Source: Mucilaginibacter gracilis
GTDB taxonomy: Bacteria > Bacteroidota > Bacteroidia > Sphingobacteriales > Sphingobacteriaceae
Direction of reading: 5' to 3'
NCBI RefSeq assembly: GCF_003633615.1
Contig: NZ_RBKU01000001.1
Span: 2,046,001 to 2,110,000 of the forward strand
DNA: 64,000 nt
Shown: positions 18,343 to 27,274 of the stretch, piece by piece
Numbering within the stretch: position 1 is the stretch's first letter
Layout: every line of letters begins with the position of its first letter
Translations under genes and position numbers: made by a program
The notes under the pieces: model-generated
Databases searched by the model: none
Told to the model about the DNA's origin: nothing
What the model saw: the letters and a program-made list of their open reading frames with translations, nothing else

Positions 18343-18350
18343 TAATTTTG
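18343..18350 (+). promoter_or_regulatory. Candidate -7 element of the atp operon
   Basis: TAATTTTG fits TAnnTTTG and ends 4 bases before the ATG at 18355. A T run at 18317-18320 lies 22 bases upstream as a possible -33. On the other strand TATATTTG (complement of 18280-18287) could serve the SprE-like gene. Confidence 0.4.
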
Positions 18351-18354
18351 ACGG

Positions 18355-18579
18355 ATGTCACCAACAAACCCTCCGGATAACAATAACAGGCCCGCTAGTA
18401 ATTATGCTAAATATAGCGGTATTGGCATACAAATGATTGTAATAATTGGAGTATTTTGTTTTGCAGGCTATAAAATAGACCAGTATGCCGGCCATAAAAC
18501 ACAATGGGTAACGGCTTTATTATCATTAACAGGCGTGTTTGTATCATTATATATAGTAATAAAATCGTTAAAGCAATGA
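18355..18579 (+). CDS. AtpZ/AtpI-family ATP synthase accessory protein
   Basis: A 74-residue protein with two transmembrane helices (about residues 22-42 and 48-70), a polar asparagine-rich N-terminus and the GYKIDQYAGHKTQWVTALLSLTG loop seen in AtpZ-type proteins. These sit at the head of atp operons and are thought to help c-ring assembly or ion supply. It is the first gene of the operon here and overlaps the next start by 4 bases (ATGA). Confidence 0.85.
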   Translation: MSPTNPPDNNNRPASNYAKYSGIGIQMIVIIGVFCFAGYKIDQYAGHKTQWVTALLSLTGVFVSLYIVIKSLKQ

Positions 18580-18965
18580 GTGCCGTAAACCGTTTTGTTA
18601 TTTCGTTTTTGGTATTTACGTTGGTGGTTGCGGTGGCTCCGGCCCTGGTTTACTACACCGGGCACGGCAATGTGCTGGTTAATAAATTTGGTGTAATGTT
18701 TTTCTTTTTCTCGGCGCTTACTTTTATGGTTTGCATTGCCGTTATTATAACCAACCAAAAAAGCCAGGCAATGGCGGCCCAGGTGTTTTTAATAGGTACC
18801 ACGGTTAAAATACTTTTATGCCTTGGTTTTGCCCTCGCTTACCTGCATAAAAACCACGTAAACCACGTTTATTTTTTGGGCTGTTTTTTTTATTTATATT
18901 TATTAAATACTGTCTTTGAAGTTTATAGTTTGTTGAGTAACTTGCGCAACTCAAATTTTAAGTAA
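18576..18965 (+). CDS. AtpI-like four-helix membrane protein of the atp operon
   Basis: A 129-residue integral membrane protein with four hydrophobic helices. The start ATG at 18576 (MSAVNRFVIS) is chosen because it overlaps the previous stop as ATGA and begins immediately before the first helix; the frame is open further upstream but that part lies inside atpZ. A protein of this topology occupies the same position in other Bacteroidota atp operons. A role in c-ring assembly is assumed by position only. Confidence 0.8.
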   Translation: MSAVNRFVISFLVFTLVVAVAPALVYYTGHGNVLVNKFGVMFFFFSALTFMVCIAVIITNQKSQAMAAQVFLIGTTVKILLCLGFALAYLHKNHVNHVYFLGCFFYLYLLNTVFEVYSLLSNLRNSNFK

Positions 18966-18979
18966 GAAACTCGCTATAA

Positions 18980-20080
18980 ATGAATTTTAGCCACTTTTTG
19001 AACTCAAAAAAAATCATCGTAACGCTGATTTACGCCGTTTTTTTGGCATTTTCAACTGCAAAAGCTTCCGCAGTACAGGATAGTACAGTACGGTTGGAGG
19101 CCGAAAAAACCAAAAACGAAAAGGAGTTTAACCCTAGCGAAACCATCCTTGAACACATTGCCGACTCGCACTACATTCACTTTGGTGGAGACTCGTACAT
19201 GGCTTTGCCGGTTATTTTGTTTACCGATAAAGGTTTAGAATGTTTTTCGTCAGGCAAGCTCGATCATGGTAAACAAACCTTTAAAGGGAAGTACTATACC
19301 TACGCTTTAGTTGACGATAAAGTTAACGTTGTTGACGATAGCGGTAATAAAACGCCGGGTAAAACAATCTTTAATTTCAAAGGCCATTTTACCGATCTAT
19401 CCATAACTAAAAATATTGTATCGTTATGGTTATCTATTATTGTATTGCTTATCGCTTTCCTCAGCGTGGCATCGGCATACAAAAAAACAGTTGGTAAGGC
19501 ACCCCGTGGTTTTCAATCGTTCATAGAGCCGGTTATCATGTTCGTTCGCGACGATATTGCCATCCCTAACATCGGCTACAAATATCAACGGTTTATGCCA
19601 TTGCTTTTAACCGTGTTCTTTTTTATCTGGATCAATAATCTTATCGGTTTGGTTCCTTTCTTTCCCGGAGGTGCTAACTTAACAGGTAACATTGCGGTAA
19701 CTTTGGTACTATCTGTTGTTACTTTATTGGTAGTAAACTTTAACGGCAACAAACACTACTGGAAACACATATTTTTCCCTGGCGATGTACCAATTTGGTT
19801 ATGGCCTTTGTGGTGGGTTGTTGAGTTGTTGGGTATATTTTCAAGGCCGTTTGCTTTAATGATACGTTTATTCGCTAACATTACAGCGGGCCACATTATT
19901 GTGTTGAGCTTAATATCCCTGATATTTGTGTTCAAGGCAGCGGCTGTATCAATAGTATCGGTTCCGTTTGTTGTATTTATGGATGTTTTGGAGTTATTGG
20001 TTGCCTTGTTGCAGGCCTTTATCTTCACTTTGTTAACAGCATTGTTTATTGGCACCGCTGTTGAAGAGCATCACCACTAA
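18980..20080 (+). CDS. atpB: ATP synthase F0 subunit a
   Basis: Membrane subunit that carries the proton half-channels. At 366 residues it is about 100 longer than the E. coli protein because of an N-terminal extension: a signal-like helix (residues about 10-30) and a soluble stretch up to about residue 145. Such extensions are typical of Bacteroidota. The essential arginine is in MIRLFANITAGH (near residue 297), followed by the conserved C-terminal helices with LLQAFIFTLLTALFIG. It is the third gene of the operon. Confidence 0.96.
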   Translation: MNFSHFLNSKKIIVTLIYAVFLAFSTAKASAVQDSTVRLEAEKTKNEKEFNPSETILEHIADSHYIHFGGDSYMALPVILFTDKGLECFSSGKLDHGKQTFKGKYYTYALVDDKVNVVDDSGNKTPGKTIFNFKGHFTDLSITKNIVSLWLSIIVLLIAFLSVASAYKKTVGKAPRGFQSFIEPVIMFVRDDIAIPNIGYKYQRFMPLLLTVFFFIWINNLIGLVPFFPGGANLTGNIAVTLVLSVVTLLVVNFNGNKHYWKHIFFPGDVPIWLWPLWWVVELLGIFSRPFALMIRLFANITAGHIIVLSLISLIFVFKAAAVSIVSVPFVVFMDVLELLVALLQAFIFTLLTALFIGTAVEEHHH

Positions 20081-20338
<258 letters not shown>

Positions 20339-20355
20339 TCAACCCTTAAAAAAAC

Positions 20356-20396
20356 AAAAACTGTACTTGAAGCGATTGGCGACAGGTACAGTTTTT
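20356..20396 (+). terminator. Intra-operon hairpin between atpE and atpF
   Basis: An 11-base perfect stem, AAAAACTGTAC at 20356-20366 and GTACAGTTTTT at 20386-20396, ends in a T run. It has the form of a rho-independent terminator or an mRNA-stabilising 3' end, placed 18 bases after the atpE stop. Confidence 0.7.
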
Positions 20397-20431
20397 AAAA
20401 ATTGAATTACGAGCATAATTAATAAACAAAT

Positions 20432-20929
20432 ATGAATCCATTAGTTACCCCCGATCTTGGACTTGTTGTTTGGACAAGCGTAGCTTTCCTTATCCTGTTC
20501 TTCATCCTGGCAAAGTTTGCGTGGAAACCTATTATGGCTGCCATCGACGAACGTGAGCGTTCGATAGAAGATGCTTTACTTAAAGCAGAGGCTGCCAAAG
20601 AAGAGATGACCCGCTTAACCGCCGAGAACGATACTTTACTGAAGCAAGCCCGCGCCGAACGCGATTTGATTTTGCGCGAAGCCAAACACTTGAAAGACCA
20701 GATAGTGAGCGAAGCAAAAGAATCGGCACTGAGAGAAGGTAACAAGATGATTGAAAAGGCACGCATGGAAATTGACAGCCAAAAAGCAATAGCTATGGCC
20801 GAAGTTAAAGGGCTGGTTGCCGAACTATCTATCGAGATTGCCGAGAAGGTTTTGCGCAAGCAATTTGAAAAAGCAGATAAACAGGACGAGCTAGTTGCTG
20901 ATTTGCTAAAGGATGTGAAATTAAATTAA
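20432..20929 (+). CDS. atpF: ATP synthase F0 subunit b
   Basis: Peripheral-stalk subunit of 165 residues: one N-terminal transmembrane helix (about residues 8-28, LGLVVWTSVAFLILFFILAK) and then a long charged amphipathic coil, with KFAWKPIMAAIDERERSIEDAL after the membrane and alanine/glutamate/lysine-rich heptads up to the end. This is the normal length. It is separated from atpE by a terminator-like hairpin and from atpH by a 7-base-periodic repeat element. Confidence 0.96.
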   Translation: MNPLVTPDLGLVVWTSVAFLILFFILAKFAWKPIMAAIDERERSIEDALLKAEAAKEEMTRLTAENDTLLKQARAERDLILREAKHLKDQIVSEAKESALREGNKMIEKARMEIDSQKAIAMAEVKGLVAELSIEIAEKVLRKQFEKADKQDELVADLLKDVKLN

Positions 20930-20937
20930 GTACCAGG

Positions 20938-21024
20938 CCATGAGTCATGAGCCGGGAGTCAGAAGTCTGTAGACGATGACTTTTGATTTGAAGACTCTGG
21001 ACTGCGGACTAAAGACTATAGACT
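20938..21024. repeat. Heptad inverted-repeat element, AGTCNNN type (empty)
   Basis: The left arm 20938-20972 is five 7-base units (CCATGAG, TCATGAG, CCGGGAG, TCAGAAG, TCTGTAG). The right arm 20990-21024 is five more (GAAGACT, CTGGACT, GCGGACT, AAAGACT, ATAGACT). Read inverted, both arms share the invariant AGTC followed by three variable bases. The middle is 17 bases with no gene. The element ends 7 bases before the atpH ATG. Confidence 0.8.
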
Positions 21025-21031
21025 GAAAAAA

Positions 21032-21577
21032 ATGTCAGAATTAACAGTAGGAGCCAGGTACGCCAAATCGCTTATCGACCTTTCGCTGGAGGAGAACATC
21101 CTCGAGCAGGTGAAAAACGATATGGAGCTTTTTATAGATGTTGTAAAACAAAACCACGAGTTATACACGGTTTTGCGCAACCCTATTATATCGCACGATA
21201 AAAAAGTAAAAATACTTGAAGCTATTTTTGGTGCTAAGGTTAGCAAAGCTACTATAGCGTTTTTTAAAATAATGATAACCAAAAGCCGCGGCGAAGTTTT
21301 ATATTACACCGCACAAGAGTTTATCAACCAATACAATACCAAAAATAACATTGTTAAGGCATTAGTTACATCGGCTACGCCTTTATCGGCAGCAAACCAA
21401 CAACAAATTGCGGCTTTGGTACAGGCCGAAATTGGTGGTAACATTGTACTGCAAACCAAGGTTGACCCTAATTTAATAGGCGGCTTTGTTTTAACCGTTG
21501 GCGATAGGCAGGTTGATACCAGCATAGCCAGCAGCTTAAAGAAATTGAAAACAGAATTTGCCCAGAAAGCAGTTTAA
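21032..21577 (+). CDS. atpH: ATP synthase F1 subunit delta
   Basis: A 181-residue stalk subunit that joins F1 to subunit b. The N-terminal helical domain starts ARYAKSLIDLSLEE and contains LRNPIISHDKKVKIL near residue 50; the C-terminal domain ends with the family signature PNLIGGFVLTVGDRQVDTSI. Length is normal. It begins right after a heptad repeat element, unlike typical atp operons in which F and H genes nearly touch. Confidence 0.95.
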   Translation: MSELTVGARYAKSLIDLSLEENILEQVKNDMELFIDVVKQNHELYTVLRNPIISHDKKVKILEAIFGAKVSKATIAFFKIMITKSRGEVLYYTAQEFINQYNTKNNIVKALVTSATPLSAANQQQIAALVQAEIGGNIVLQTKVDPNLIGGFVLTVGDRQVDTSIASSLKKLKTEFAQKAV

Positions 21578-21611
21578 TATATAGTAAAAACAAAACTCTA
21601 AAATAAAAAAA

Positions 21612-23186
21612 ATGGTAGAGGTAAGACCAGACGAAGTTTCAGCAATATTGCGTCAGCAATTGTCGGGCTTCAAGTCAGCATCTGAATTAGAAGAAGTAGG
21701 TACCGTACTCCAGGTGGGTGATGGTATTGCCCGTGTTTATGGATTAACCAAAGTACAATCTGGCGAGCTTGTTGAATTTGACGGCGCTTTGCAAGGTATA
21801 GTATTGAATTTGGAAGAAGACAATGTTGGTGTTGTATTACTTGGCGCAAGCGATGGTGTTAAGGAAGGCGATACTGTTAAACGTACCAGCAAAATTGCAT
21901 CTATTAAAGTAGGTGAAGGTATGCTTGGCCGCGTTGTTAACACGCTTGGCCAGCCTATTGATGGTAAGGGCCCAATTACCGGCACCACTTACGAAATGCC
22001 TTTAGAGCGTAAAGCCCCCGGTGTAATTTACCGCCAGCCGGTTACCGAGCCTTTACAAACAGGTATTAAAGCTATTGATGCCATGATACCTATTGGCCGT
22101 GGCCAGCGTGAGTTGGTTATTGGCGATAGGCAAACCGGTAAAACCGCCGTTTGTATTGATACCATTATTAACCAAAAAGAATTTTACGAGGCCGGCAAGC
22201 CGGTTTATTGTATATATGTGGCCATTGGCCAAAAAAACTCAACAGTAGCAAACATACTGCGTACTTTGGAAGAAAACGGCGCCATGCCTTACTCTATCAT
22301 TGTAGCAGCTTCGGCGGCAGACCCTGCCCCGATGCAGTTTTTTGCTCCGTTTGCAGGTGCTGCAATAGGCGAATTTTTCCGCGATACAGGAAGGCCTGCT
22401 TTAATTGTTTATGATGATTTATCAAAACAAGCCGTAGCTTACCGCGAAGTGTCGTTATTGTTGCGCCGTCCACCGGGCCGTGAGGCTTACCCTGGCGACG
22501 TGTTTTACCTGCACAGCCGTTTGTTAGAGCGTGCCGCTAAAATCGTTTCGGTTGATAGCATTGCGCAAGACATGAACGATTTGCCAGAGTCAATCAAACA
22601 TATTGTTAAAGGTGGTGGCAGCTTAACAGCATTGCCTATCATCGAAACTCAGGCCGGCGACGTATCGGCATACATCCCAACCAACGTAATTTCAATTACC
22701 GATGGGCAGATATTCCTGGAGTCTAACTTGTTTAACGCAGGTGTTCGCCCGGCTATTAACGTAGGTATTTCGGTATCACGTGTGGGTGGTAATGCGCAAA
22801 TCAAATCAATGAAAAAGGTTGCCGGTACATTAAAGTTAGATCAGGCTCAGTACCGCGAGTTAGAGGCTTTCTCTAAATTTGGTTCAGATTTGGATGCATC
22901 AACCAAAACCGTTTTAGATAAAGGTGCCCGTAACGTTGAAGTGTTAAAACAAGGCCAGTTTTCGCCTTTAGCTGTAGAAAAACAAGTAGCCATTATATAC
23001 ATCGGTACTAAAAACCTGATGCGTAACGTGCCTATCAATAAAGTTAGAGAATTTGAAGCCGACTTTTTAAGCCAGTTAGAACTACGTCACCCAGAAGTAT
23101 TGGTAAGCCTAAAGGCCGGTAAATTTGATGATAGTTTAACCAGCGTACTTGAAGCGGTAGCTAAAGATTTGACTGGAAAATATTAA
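21612..23186 (+). CDS. atpA: ATP synthase F1 subunit alpha
   Basis: Non-catalytic nucleotide-binding subunit of F1, 524 residues. The Walker A loop is [10 protein letters not shown] near residue 174, and the signature [14 protein letters not shown] lies near residue 378. The N-terminal barrel begins with [13 protein letters not shown]. All family segments are present. The partner subunit beta (atpD) and epsilon (atpC) are not in this operon; in many Bacteroidota those two genes sit at a separate locus. Confidence 0.98.
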   Translation: MVEVRPDEVSAILRQQLSGFKSASELEEVGTVLQVGDGIARVYGLTKVQSGELVEFDGALQGIVLNLEEDNVGVVLLGASDGVKEGDTVKRTSKIASIKVGEGMLGRVVNTLGQPIDGKGPITGTTYEMPLERKAPGVIYRQPVTEPLQTGIKAIDAMIPIGRGQRELVIGDRQTGKTAVCIDTIINQKEFYEAGKPVYCIYVAIGQKNSTVANILRTLEENGAMPYSIIVAASAADPAPMQFFAPFAGAAIGEFFRDTGRPALIVYDDLSKQAVAYREVSLLLRRPPGREAYPGDVFYLHSRLLERAAKIVSVDSIAQDMNDLPESIKHIVKGGGSLTALPIIETQAGDVSAYIPTNVISITDGQIFLESNLFNAGVRPAINVGISVSRVGGNAQIKSMKKVAGTLKLDQAQYRELEAFSKFGSDLDASTKTVLDKGARNVEVLKQGQFSPLAVEKQVAIIYIGTKNLMRNVPINKVREFEADFLSQLELRHPEVLVSLKAGKFDDSLTSVLEAVAKDLTGKY

Positions 23187-23192
23187 TTATTT

Positions 23193-23267
23193 AGTATCGA
23201 GTATCGAGTATCAAGTATCAAGATGAAAATCAAAGTACTTGATACTTGATACTAACTACTTGATACC
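23193..23267. repeat. Heptad inverted-repeat element, AGTATCR type (empty)
   Basis: The left arm 23193-23222 is AGTATCG twice, AGTATCA twice, then AG. The right arm 23238-23267 is its inverse complement at about 25 of 30 positions. The inner 16 bases of each arm pair perfectly (23207-23222 with 23238-23253) around a 15-base loop. It ends 9 bases before the atpG ATG. Confidence 0.9.
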
Positions 23268-23276
23268 AAAAAAAGA

Positions 23277-24188
23277 ATGGCAAACTTAAAAGAAGTAAGA
23301 AACAGGATAGCCTCCGTAAAATCAACGCAGCAAATCACCAAGGCCATGAAAATGGTTTCGGCGGCAAAGCTAAAGCGTGCAACCGATGCTATTGTACAAT
23401 TGCGCCCATATGCTAACAAGCTTAACGATATACTGGCCAACCTATCGGCAAGTATTGAAGAAGGCTCGTCGCCGTATTTAAAAGATAGGGAGCCCGTGCG
23501 TGTGCTAATTGTTGTTGTTGCATCAAACCGTGGTTTGGCCGGTGCTTTTAATGCCAACGCTATAAAAACGGCTAACATTTTAATTGCCGAAAAATATAGC
23601 GCGCAATTCAAAGCAGGCAATGTTTCTATAGTAGGTATTGGTAAAAAGGCGCAAGAATTTTATACCAGGCGTAAATACAATGTTATTGGTAACCATAACG
23701 AATTGTTTAATGCCTTAAATTTCGAAAACGTATCTAAGGTTACCGAAGCCATCATGACGGGCTTTGTAAACGGCGATTACGACCGCGTTGAAGTGGTGTA
23801 CAATCAGTTTAAAAACGCAGCAATGCAAATTTTAAAATCTGAGCAGTTACTACCGGTACCCAAGGCCGAAAAAAAGGAGCCCGTAAAATCCGAATCTATA
23901 AAATCGGCTGTGCCTGTGGCCAATGTTGATTATATATTGGAGCCCTCAAAAGAGGAGATTGTAGAACAACTTATTCCTAAAAATATCAAAATACAGCTAT
24001 ACAAAGCCGTGCTTGACTCTCATGCATCTGAGCATGGTGCCCGGATGACGGCTATGGATAAAGCTACCGATAACGCCGGCGAACTGTTGCGTAACCTAAA
24101 GTTATCATACAACCAGGCACGCCAGGCCGCCATTACTACCGAGCTTACCGAAATTGTGAGCGGTGCCGCAGCATTATCCGGCAACTAA
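23277..24188 (+). CDS. atpG: ATP synthase F1 subunit gamma
   Basis: Central rotor shaft of F1, 303 residues. The N-terminal coil begins MANLKEVRNRIASVKSTQQI and has KAMKMVSAAKLKR; the C-terminal coil ends with MTAMDKATDNAGELLRNL, the most conserved part of the family. A charged insert near residues 198-225 (AEKKEPVKSESIK) makes it slightly longer than the E. coli protein. It is the last gene of the operon; a terminator follows. Confidence 0.96.
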   Translation: MANLKEVRNRIASVKSTQQITKAMKMVSAAKLKRATDAIVQLRPYANKLNDILANLSASIEEGSSPYLKDREPVRVLIVVVASNRGLAGAFNANAIKTANILIAEKYSAQFKAGNVSIVGIGKKAQEFYTRRKYNVIGNHNELFNALNFENVSKVTEAIMTGFVNGDYDRVEVVYNQFKNAAMQILKSEQLLPVPKAEKKEPVKSESIKSAVPVANVDYILEPSKEEIVEQLIPKNIKIQLYKAVLDSHASEHGARMTAMDKATDNAGELLRNLKLSYNQARQAAITTELTEIVSGAAALSGN

Positions 24189-24221
24189 AAAAGCCTTTCC
24201 AGCTTTAAACCTAATTATACA

Positions 24222-24245
24222 GGCCCCGTTTTTCGGGGCTTTTTT
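24222..24245 (+). terminator. Terminator of the atp operon
   Basis: The stem GCCCCG (24223-24228) / CGGGGC (24234-24239) is followed by six T bases. Confidence 0.9.
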
Positions 24246-24324
24246 GGTTTTAGTGCATATTGTAATACAACTAATTGTTTTATCATACGTATACCTTACT
24301 TATAGTTATAATCCTGATTAAACT

Positions 24325-25914
24325 ATGAGATTTTGGAACCAGTATAAACGCCTTATTACCAGTAACTGCCTTGTTGTTGATGCAAACATTAACGGTTTGG
24401 CCTATTGGCGCAGCAAGTTGTTTTGCAATATCATGTTTTACTTTGCTCCGCTAAGTGTAGTTTCGGTAGTGCCGGGTATCTTCATGTCGTTTAAAATGGA
24501 TATACCGGGCTTAGGTTTTATTGATATAGCCGCGCTTTTTCTGGCATTCTTTATTTCTGTTAATAGTAAACTAAAGGTGCATGTCCGAAAAATTTTCTTC
24601 ATCGCATTGTTGTACGTTATGGCAGCTATCTTAATATACTACCTGGGGTCGTTCGGTCCGGGGTTGTTATATCTGCTGGTTATTACTGTGTTTTGCCTGC
24701 TCATCTTCTCTAACCATAAAGCCTACGTAAGCGTTGTTATCAATACAATTATTTGTGTTGCCTTTGGCCTTGCCATTTATTTTAATCTTGTGCCAAACTC
24801 CATTTTTCAACAATATACAGTTGGCGCTTGGGTTGCGGTTTCAATAAACCTAATTGTTGTAAGTACGATAATAGCGGTGCTTTTGCCACTTATTTTTAAT
24901 GGTATGCAATTAAGTAACGATAGGTTTGAGATGGTTGCCAGAGCCACATGCGACACCGTTTGCGATTGGGATATAGAAAAGGATACAAGAGTATATAACG
25001 ATGGCATTTACCAGGTGTTTGGGTATAAAAATGCAGAGGTAGGGACTGATGAAAATTGGTGGTTTGATAAAATACATCCCGACGATGTGCAACAGGTTAA
25101 AAAAACGATATGTGAAAGTATTGCCGGTGAAACGATGCAAATGAAAATTGAATTTCGTTTGAGATGTTATGATGGCAATTATAAGTATATCTTATACAGA
25201 TCGTTTATACAACGGGATAGTAATAAAAAGGCAATAAGAATAATCTCGTCTATGCAGGATATGACTGTGCACAAGGAACGCGAAGCCTGGCTGAAATTAA
25301 TGGAATTGATTATTACAAACGCTACCGACGCGGTGCTTATAGTTATTCCTAATTTGGATGTTGACCGCACTCCGGAGATAATTTACGCAAATGAAGCTTT
25401 CTCTAAGATGACTGGCTATAGTAAAAATGAACTGTTTGGAATGGATGTCAGAACATTTTATGGGGCCGAATCAGATATGGAAGAGGCTGCTAAATTGATG
25501 GAAACTTTGCGAAAGGGCGATATTTATAAAGGTGAACACCTCAACTATAAAAAGGACGGAACACTTTTTTGGAACGACAAAACTATTTCGCCTATTAAAG
25601 ACGATGAGGGTAAAATTATTTATTTTATCTCCATTGAAAGGGATGTTACTGCGCGCCGCAACTACATACACGCGATAGAAAATCAAAACAAAAAACTCAA
25701 AAAAATATCGTGGACGCAATCGCACATTGTAAGGGCACCGCTAACGCGTATTATGGGTTTGGTTAACTTGCTTATTACCACGCCCGAAGACGCTATTCGC
25801 ACTTCAGAAATATTGGGTTATATGGATATTTCGGCAATAGAATTAGATACAGTGATTAGAGACATCATTAAAGATGCCGAAGATGATGTTAACTCCGGCA
25901 TCTTTGATGCTTAG
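24325..25914 (+). CDS. Membrane PAS-domain sensor ending at a HisKA-like region
   Basis: A 529-residue protein. Six or so hydrophobic helices fill residues about 30-195. Two PAS domains follow: the first near 205-315 (FEMVARATCDTVCDWDIEKDTRVYNDGIYQVFGY) and the second near 325-445, with GYSKNELFGMD and NYKKDGTLFWNDKTISPI. The C-terminal 80 residues resemble a dimerisation/phosphoacceptor helix, with the histidine in QSHIVRAPLTRIMGLVNLL. The chain stops about 60 residues later, so the ATP-binding domain of a histidine kinase is absent. No such domain is found downstream. It could be a sensor that needs a partner kinase. Confidence 0.85.
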   Translation: MRFWNQYKRLITSNCLVVDANINGLAYWRSKLFCNIMFYFAPLSVVSVVPGIFMSFKMDIPGLGFIDIAALFLAFFISVNSKLKVHVRKIFFIALLYVMAAILIYYLGSFGPGLLYLLVITVFCLLIFSNHKAYVSVVINTIICVAFGLAIYFNLVPNSIFQQYTVGAWVAVSINLIVVSTIIAVLLPLIFNGMQLSNDRFEMVARATCDTVCDWDIEKDTRVYNDGIYQVFGYKNAEVGTDENWWFDKIHPDDVQQVKKTICESIAGETMQMKIEFRLRCYDGNYKYILYRSFIQRDSNKKAIRIISSMQDMTVHKEREAWLKLMELIITNATDAVLIVIPNLDVDRTPEIIYANEAFSKMTGYSKNELFGMDVRTFYGAESDMEEAAKLMETLRKGDIYKGEHLNYKKDGTLFWNDKTISPIKDDEGKIIYFISIERDVTARRNYIHAIENQNKKLKKISWTQSHIVRAPLTRIMGLVNLLITTPEDAIRTSEILGYMDISAIELDTVIRDIIKDAEDDVNSGIFDA

Positions 25915-25977
25915 GTGCTGGTAAAAACAATTAAGCACCCTGTTGTAAGGTTAAATAGCCAAACAACATCCGTGTAA

Positions 25978-27216
25978 ATAGCCACAATTTGATCTGACAG
26001 TTGTGTTGTTTTATAAGTTGTCAGATGTGATTTGTGAATGTAACCATTTCTCTTCCAAATGCACTGACTCAGATTCTTCTGAGCCCTTTTTGTGAGGGCT
26101 CTGAAGAATCTGGTCTTCGGCGAGCCTCTCCAATAACTTTTCCTGTGCCAATGGGATGCTGTCGATCAGTGTTTGCATAGGTGTTTTACCGAAGCAGTAT
26201 TTTCCGCTATGCGTCCGTTCATTGTTGTAATTGTACATCCACCTGTCCAGATCCGCCTGCAATTCAGCTATGCTACGGTATATCTTTTTTCGGAAAGCAA
26301 TAGCATAGAACTCATCTTGGATAGTGCGGTGAAAGCGCTCGCAGATTCCATTGGTTTGTGGACTTTTAGCCTTTGTTTTGGTATGGTCTATGTCTTCAAT
26401 GGCCAGGTATAACTGGAACTCATGCTGCTCTCTTGACCCGCAATATTCGGTTCCTCTATCGGTCAATATCCGAAGCAGGCGCAGATCATGCTGCTCATAA
26501 AACGGCACCACTTTGTCATTAAGCATCTCTGCTGCAACCAATGCATTCTTTCGGTCATATAGCTTAGTAAAGGCCACTTTAGCGTAAGTATCGATAAATG
26601 TTTGCTGATAAATATGGCCAACACCTTTAATGTTACCGACATAGTAAGTGTCCTGCGCACCCAGATAGCCGGGATGGTGTGTTTCTATTTCGCCATGCGC
26701 TTTCTTTTCTTCCTTAGCCTTCTCCAGCGCAACTACCTGTGCTTCGGTTAAGACCAATCCTTCCTGTGCCGACTTGGCCTCCAATGCCTTTAAACGAAGC
26801 TTAAAAGTTTGCAGATCGTGTCTTAACCAAATACTTCTTACACCTCCGGGAGATATCAATATACCTTGCTTTTTAAGCTCGTTAGATACTCTCAACTGAC
26901 CTAAGGCCGGCTGATCTATCGCCATCTCAACAACAGCTTTTTCTACATGCTCTTCTACACGGTTCTTGAAGATCGGCTTCCGTCGACTGATTTCCTGAAG
27001 GGCCAGTTCGCCGCCCTGATCGTAAAGTTCCTTGAATCTGTAAAAGCTATCTCGCGAATAGCCCATCACTTTACAGGCCTGCGATACGTTTCCTAAATGC
27101 TGGGCAAGCTCCAATATGCCCATCTTGTTTTTAATGATCTTTGCTTGGGTTGTCATAATACTAATCTCTGTTACGTGTTTTAAATTATTGTAACTGTCAG
27201 ATTAAATTGTGACTAT
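25978..27216 (-). mobile_element. IS481-type insertion sequence
   Basis: One transposase gene is bounded by imperfect terminal inverted repeats of about 26 bases. The left end (25978-26003) starts ATAGCCACAATTTGATCTGA. The right end (27191-27216), read inverted, starts ATAGTCACAATTTAATCTGA. They differ at about three positions. The exact outer ends and a target duplication could not be resolved. The element lies between the PAS sensor and the SDR gene and breaks no recognisable gene. Confidence 0.85.
26011..27156 (-). CDS. IS481-family transposase
   Basis: A 381-residue DDE transposase. The N-terminal helix-turn-helix (about residues 10-60, with [19 protein letters not shown]) binds the ends. 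The rve-type catalytic core begins near residue 160. The three acidic residues are visible in [17 protein letters not shown] and [10 protein letters not shown], followed by the family segment [21 protein letters not shown]. The frame is intact with no internal stop, so the copy may be active. Related transposases are common in Bacteroidota. Confidence 0.95.
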   Translation of the reverse strand: MTTQAKIIKNKMGILELAQHLGNVSQACKVMGYSRDSFYRFKELYDQGGELALQEISRRKPIFKNRVEEHVEKAVVEMAIDQPALGQLRVSNELKKQGILISPGGVRSIWLRHDLQTFKLRLKALEAKSAQEGLVLTEAQVVALEKAKEEKKAHGEIETHHPGYLGAQDTYYVGNIKGVGHIYQQTFIDTYAKVAFTKLYDRKNALVAAEMLNDKVVPFYEQHDLRLLRILTDRGTEYCGSREQHEFQLYLAIEDIDHTKTKAKSPQTNGICERFHRTIQDEFYAIAFRKKIYRSIAELQADLDRWMYNYNNERTHSGKYCFGKTPMQTLIDSIPLAQEKLLERLAEDQILQSPHKKGSEESESVHLEEKWLHSQITSDNL

Positions 27217-27274
27217 CTCACTTGTAATGCCCAATGTATTTAAACACTACGCATTTAGATGCGTTAGCTTGGTG

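Noticed and set aside
18980..19420. N-terminal part of atpB as a separate gene
   Set aside because: The frame is continuous and such N-terminal extensions are usual in Bacteroidota subunit a.
20938..23267. Heptad elements as CRISPR or as tandem operators
   Set aside because: The units are 7 bases with no unique spacers, and the word changes from site to site, so a single DNA-binding protein is unlikely.
25960..27235. Target-site duplication of the IS481 element
   Set aside because: Flanks directly outside the terminal repeats do not match; exact ends are uncertain, so no duplication is claimed.
25915..27274. Loss of the kinase domain of the PAS sensor by the IS481 insertion
   Set aside because: The sensor stops 60 bases before the element, and no remnant of an ATP-binding domain is seen on either side.
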